64,000 bases of DNA, taken from the NCBI RefSeq assembly GCF_009727055.1, contig NC_052354.1, positions 52,799,637 through 52,863,636 on the forward strand, read 5' to 3'. The DNA comes from Benincasa hispida. Lineage: Eukaryota > Streptophyta > Magnoliopsida > Cucurbitales > Cucurbitaceae. The notes under the pieces are model-generated. The model saw nothing but the letters and a program-made list of their open reading frames with translations, ran no database searches and had not been told where the DNA came from. A program made the translations under genes and the position numbers. This document shows, piece after piece, positions 61,254-64,000 of this stretch (the stretch's first letter is position 1; every line of letters begins with the position of its first letter).

Positions 61254-61346
61254 TTGCGAACCCATTTCAATATAAGGTCACAATTCTGTGTCAGAAGAAG
61301 AAAACAAGACGCGTCTGAAGAAAAATTACAAAGAGGAAGGTTGTCG

Positions 61347-63332
61347 ATGGCACTTTCCGATTCCACCAATGGCGATGAAGAATCCATTATCACTCCCTTG
61401 CTTGCTCAGAAATCATTTGCCAATTCTTCCTCACAGGTTGCTCTTGTTGGGGCTGATATCTGCCCCATTGAGAGCCTTGATTACGAGTGAGTTGAGTTTT
61501 CTTCTTTTCCCCTCTTTTGGGTTTTGAATTTTGTTTAATGGGTTTGTTTCTGCAAAGCCTATTTCTGGGTTGGATGAAGTTTGAGCTTGGTTGGTTTCCT
61601 TTAGATTATTCCCTTCTGGGGTTTGGGTTTTTTACTCTTTTATTGATGTGGGGTTTGTTTGAATTTTATGTTGGCTCGTTGGTTTCAGGATTTTTGATAA
61701 CGAGCTCTTCATGCAAGATTGGAGGAGTCGTGAGGATTTCCAGATATTTCAATACTTGGTTATGAAGTGGCTTTCATGCTTCTTGATCGGTTTGATTATG
61801 GGTCTTGTTGGATTTTTCAACAACCTTGCGGTGGAGAATATTGCAGGGAAGAAATTTGTGGTCACTTCGAATATGATGCTTGAGGGCAGGTACTTACTTC
61901 ACTTTTCTTCTTTTGTGCTTCTGTTGATTGAAATCTTTGCAATCTTTTCTATTTGTTTCAGTGGAATTTGGCTCAAATAGAAATATGATTGATGTTACTA
62001 GGAAAGGAGTTTTTTTGGTTTTGAGTAGTAATCTCATGGGAATTAAGCTGTTTGAATTCCCCACCTCACATGTTCTTAGGGTAAAAAAAAAACTTAGCCA
62101 ACAGACAAGCATGTTAACTGGCTTAAGCTTTGAGTTTTGAAAGAAAACTGTGTTAAAGGGAAGGAAAACTATTTTCCTAGATATTGATGGAAGTCTGAAA
62201 GTTCTTTCAGGTATGGGATGGCTTTTCTTGTTTTCTCTGTTTCCAATTTAGTTCTCACCCTATTCGCATCTGTCATTACGGCATTGATCTGTCCCCAAGC
62301 AGCCGGCTCAGGTATACCAGAAGTAAAGGCTTATCTGAATGGCGTGGATGCACCTGGAATATTATCGCCCCGGACGCTGTTGGTGAAGGTGAAACAGTTC
62401 CTTGCAAATTTTTCTTCCTGAGTTTCAGAAATTTAAACCTTGATCCATCAGTGCTTGTGCTTTTAGTTGTAGAGTTTCCCTTTGTTTCAAAGTGTCGATG
62501 ACTCGATAATGATGTGGAATGCCCCTTTTGCTCTTTATTTCTATCAAGCAACATGACATGTTTGGTTGAAAGGAATTCTTGATTCTTTTACCATTTCAAG
62601 AAAATTATCTCTTTTTTCCCCCCCCTTAGAGAATCTGTTGATCATTCTATATAGTTCTGAAGTTACTCTCAAGTTCTCAACGCCCCTTTAACAAAGAGCT
62701 GAGTAATTTTTGGTCGTTTCTCTTTTGCAAACTTTTCTGGCATGTTATGAAGTGGTGGGCAGGCTATTCTTTTTGGGGCTTCTTTAAAACAAATTGCTAG
62801 TTTAATTGTTTTGCTATGTGTTTGGAACAGGAATTGGATTCATCAAAGTCTTTTGATACGCCAATATTATGTAGGTTACTTTTATCAATTACGTTATAGC
62901 CTCTCAATTTCATTCTCAACTCTAGTTAGAACTGGATGCCTGGTTTGAGGATATTTTTTGTGACTGACCTTGAAATATTGAAGCTTTGAAACAGCATTCA
63001 ACTTGTGAAATAGTTGGGATTTTTAGGGTTTTAAATACAGAGTCTCATGAAACATTGGTTTGATTGCAGATTGTTGGCAGCATTTCTATTGTGTCATCAT
63101 CTATGATCGTTGGAAAAGCTGGGCCTATGGTACATACAGGGGCATGTGTTGCATCTTTGGTAGGTCAGGGGGGTTTCAAAATATTTGGCTTGACATGGAG
63201 ATGGCGATACCATCTCAAGAATGATCGAGATAGGCGGGATCTTGTAACGTGTGGAGCCGCTGCTGGAATAGCTGCTGCTTTTCGTGCTCCTGTTGGTGGT
63301 GTGTTGTTTGCTTTTGAAGAGATGGCATCTTG
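61347..63332 (+). CDS. CLC-c/g-like: CLC-type chloride channel/anion exchanger (CLC-c/g clade), 5' part
   Basis: Four exons are visible: 61347-61486, 61689-61889, 62211-62388, 63070-63332, all with GT-AG borders, encoding 260 codons; the rest lies beyond the window. Family members move Cl- or NO3- across endomembranes, usually the tonoplast. Residues 36-48 include CPIESLDYEIF, a plant CLC-c/g signature. The first membrane helix is residues about 70-95. The selectivity loop GSGIPEVK (146-153) has Ser, as in chloride-preferring members, instead of the Pro of nitrate exchangers. The gating position in GKAGPMVH (188-195) is Ala190 instead of Glu, as I recall for CLC-g. The exon ending RAPVGGVLFAFEEMASW is canonical. 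I chose the ATG at 61347; an in-frame ATG at 61254 would add 31 residues without CLC-like features. Name to clade level only. Confidence 0.92.
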
Positions 63333-64000
63333 GTATGTATAATGGCCTAAGAAGCATGGACACTTTAATTTGGCTAGCGTGTCCGTGTTTGATACGTGTT
63401 GGATACTTGGACATTCCGATACTTGTTGGACACGTATCAAAAACTTATTAGTGCAATAGATATGTTAGACACTAGTTGTACAAGGCCAAAATAGGACCAA
63501 CATTTGGTAGACATGCATCAAACTCTTCTTACATATACTAAGTCAATACATATATGACAAAAATAATAAAATTTGAGAGTGAAATACATCAAATTAATTT
63601 TTTAAGCATAGAAATAAATAAACTCAATTCCTTTAAATTTTCTTCTTGTTTAAAAATGATATATATGTTAAAACATGTATGTTTTAATATATGTGTCTTT
63701 GGCGTGTCCGTGTCCTAAATTTTAAAGAAATGATGTGTCACCGTGTCAATGTCGTGTTGTATCCGTGTTTCATATTCGTATCTGTGCTTCTTAGATAATG
63801 GCTGGGTATTTTTCTTGGTCACTTTTCCATGCTCCCTCAATGGACATCTTTTCAGTTATTTTTTTTATGCATTTTATTTATGTTCATGGCCTCCTTCTAA
63901 TGTCAAAAAGGCTTGTTCTATCTTGGAATAACTCAACAATTTCACATTTGCTCTAACCATGTTAAAGTTTGATTGTACTGATGCGGACATAACCCTCCAA
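63333..64000 (+). other. CLC intron 4 (runs to the window end), holding a MITE
   Basis: The donor GTATGT is at 63333. No further CLC exon is reached before position 64000. The MITE at 63347-63794 fills most of it. Confidence 0.75.
63347..63794. mobile_element. MITE with 8-bp target duplication in CLC intron 4
   Basis: Ends CTAAGAAGCA and TGCTTCTTAG are perfect inverted repeats over 10 bp and continue imperfectly (GGACAC / GTATCT). The 8-bp duplication ATAATGGC is perfect (63339-63346, 63795-63802). An 8-bp duplication fits hAT, though Mutator-like elements (8-9 bp) are possible. The interior carries GTGTCCGTGTT-type words at both sides. It sits 14 bases after the splice donor. Confidence 0.9.

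Noticed and set aside
61254..61346. Upstream in-frame ATG of the CLC gene as the true start
   Set aside because: The added residues are basic and Gln-rich, unlike CLC N-termini, and the ATG at 61347 precedes a typical acidic/Ser-rich start; transcript data could still reverse this.

Overview
The window is nuclear DNA of a flowering plant, very probably a eudicot. It is AT-rich, has two intron-containing plant genes with canonical GT-AG introns, and carries abundant Ty1/copia LTR retrotransposons and hAT-type DNA elements. A cucurbit is my guess, but nothing in the window proves it. One N at 22757 shows this is a draft assembly.

Layout. 1-891 is the 3' part of an LTR. 2348-7278 (minus) is a complete 12-exon gene for a plant synaptotagmin of the SYT5/NTMC2 type (one N-terminal membrane anchor, an SMP lipid-transfer domain, two C2 domains). 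7296-11310 holds its duplicated leader/promoter, then a polypyrimidine tract and a degenerate satellite. 61347 to beyond the window end (plus) is the 5' part of a CLC anion channel/exchanger gene (CLC-c/g type; first four exons, 260 codons).

Almost everything between the two genes, 14006-59999, is one old ~5.1 kb minus-strand copia element (D) inflated to 46 kb by later insertions. Element D holds (i) a 37.5 kb insertion centred on a second copia element, B (17093-54554), placed inside D's integrase codons, and (ii) a 3.4 kb hAT transposon (55656-59028) placed inside D's gag. Element B in turn holds solo LTR A1 (21516-23695) and solo LTR A2a (23908-28747, itself containing solo LTR A2b, 24920-27026), both in its gag. 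It also holds a block of two opposed A-family 3' LTRs (30417-36682, containing solo LTR E1) between integrase and reverse transcriptase, and solo LTR C (38878-54252) in its inverted 3' LTR. LTR C contains a complete 13.35 kb copia element F (40290-53642), which contains a solo LTR G (44069-45896) and a solo LTR E2 (48167-50154). Most of these insertions are supported by a 5-bp (8-bp for hAT) target-site duplication that I could read, and three seams restore an open reading frame of the host element.

The two genes are ordinary housekeeping membrane genes and have no evident functional link. Both carry copies of the same short GTGTCGGACAC-rich MITE family in introns. No retrotransposon here has intact coding capacity. 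I found no novel enzymatic or defence system. The noteworthy items are structural: the depth and readability of the nest, the aberrant inverted 3' end of element B, an X-Y-X'-Y' inverted-repeat arrangement at 957-1118, a missing base at the first splice donor of the synaptotagmin gene, and an assembly artefact.
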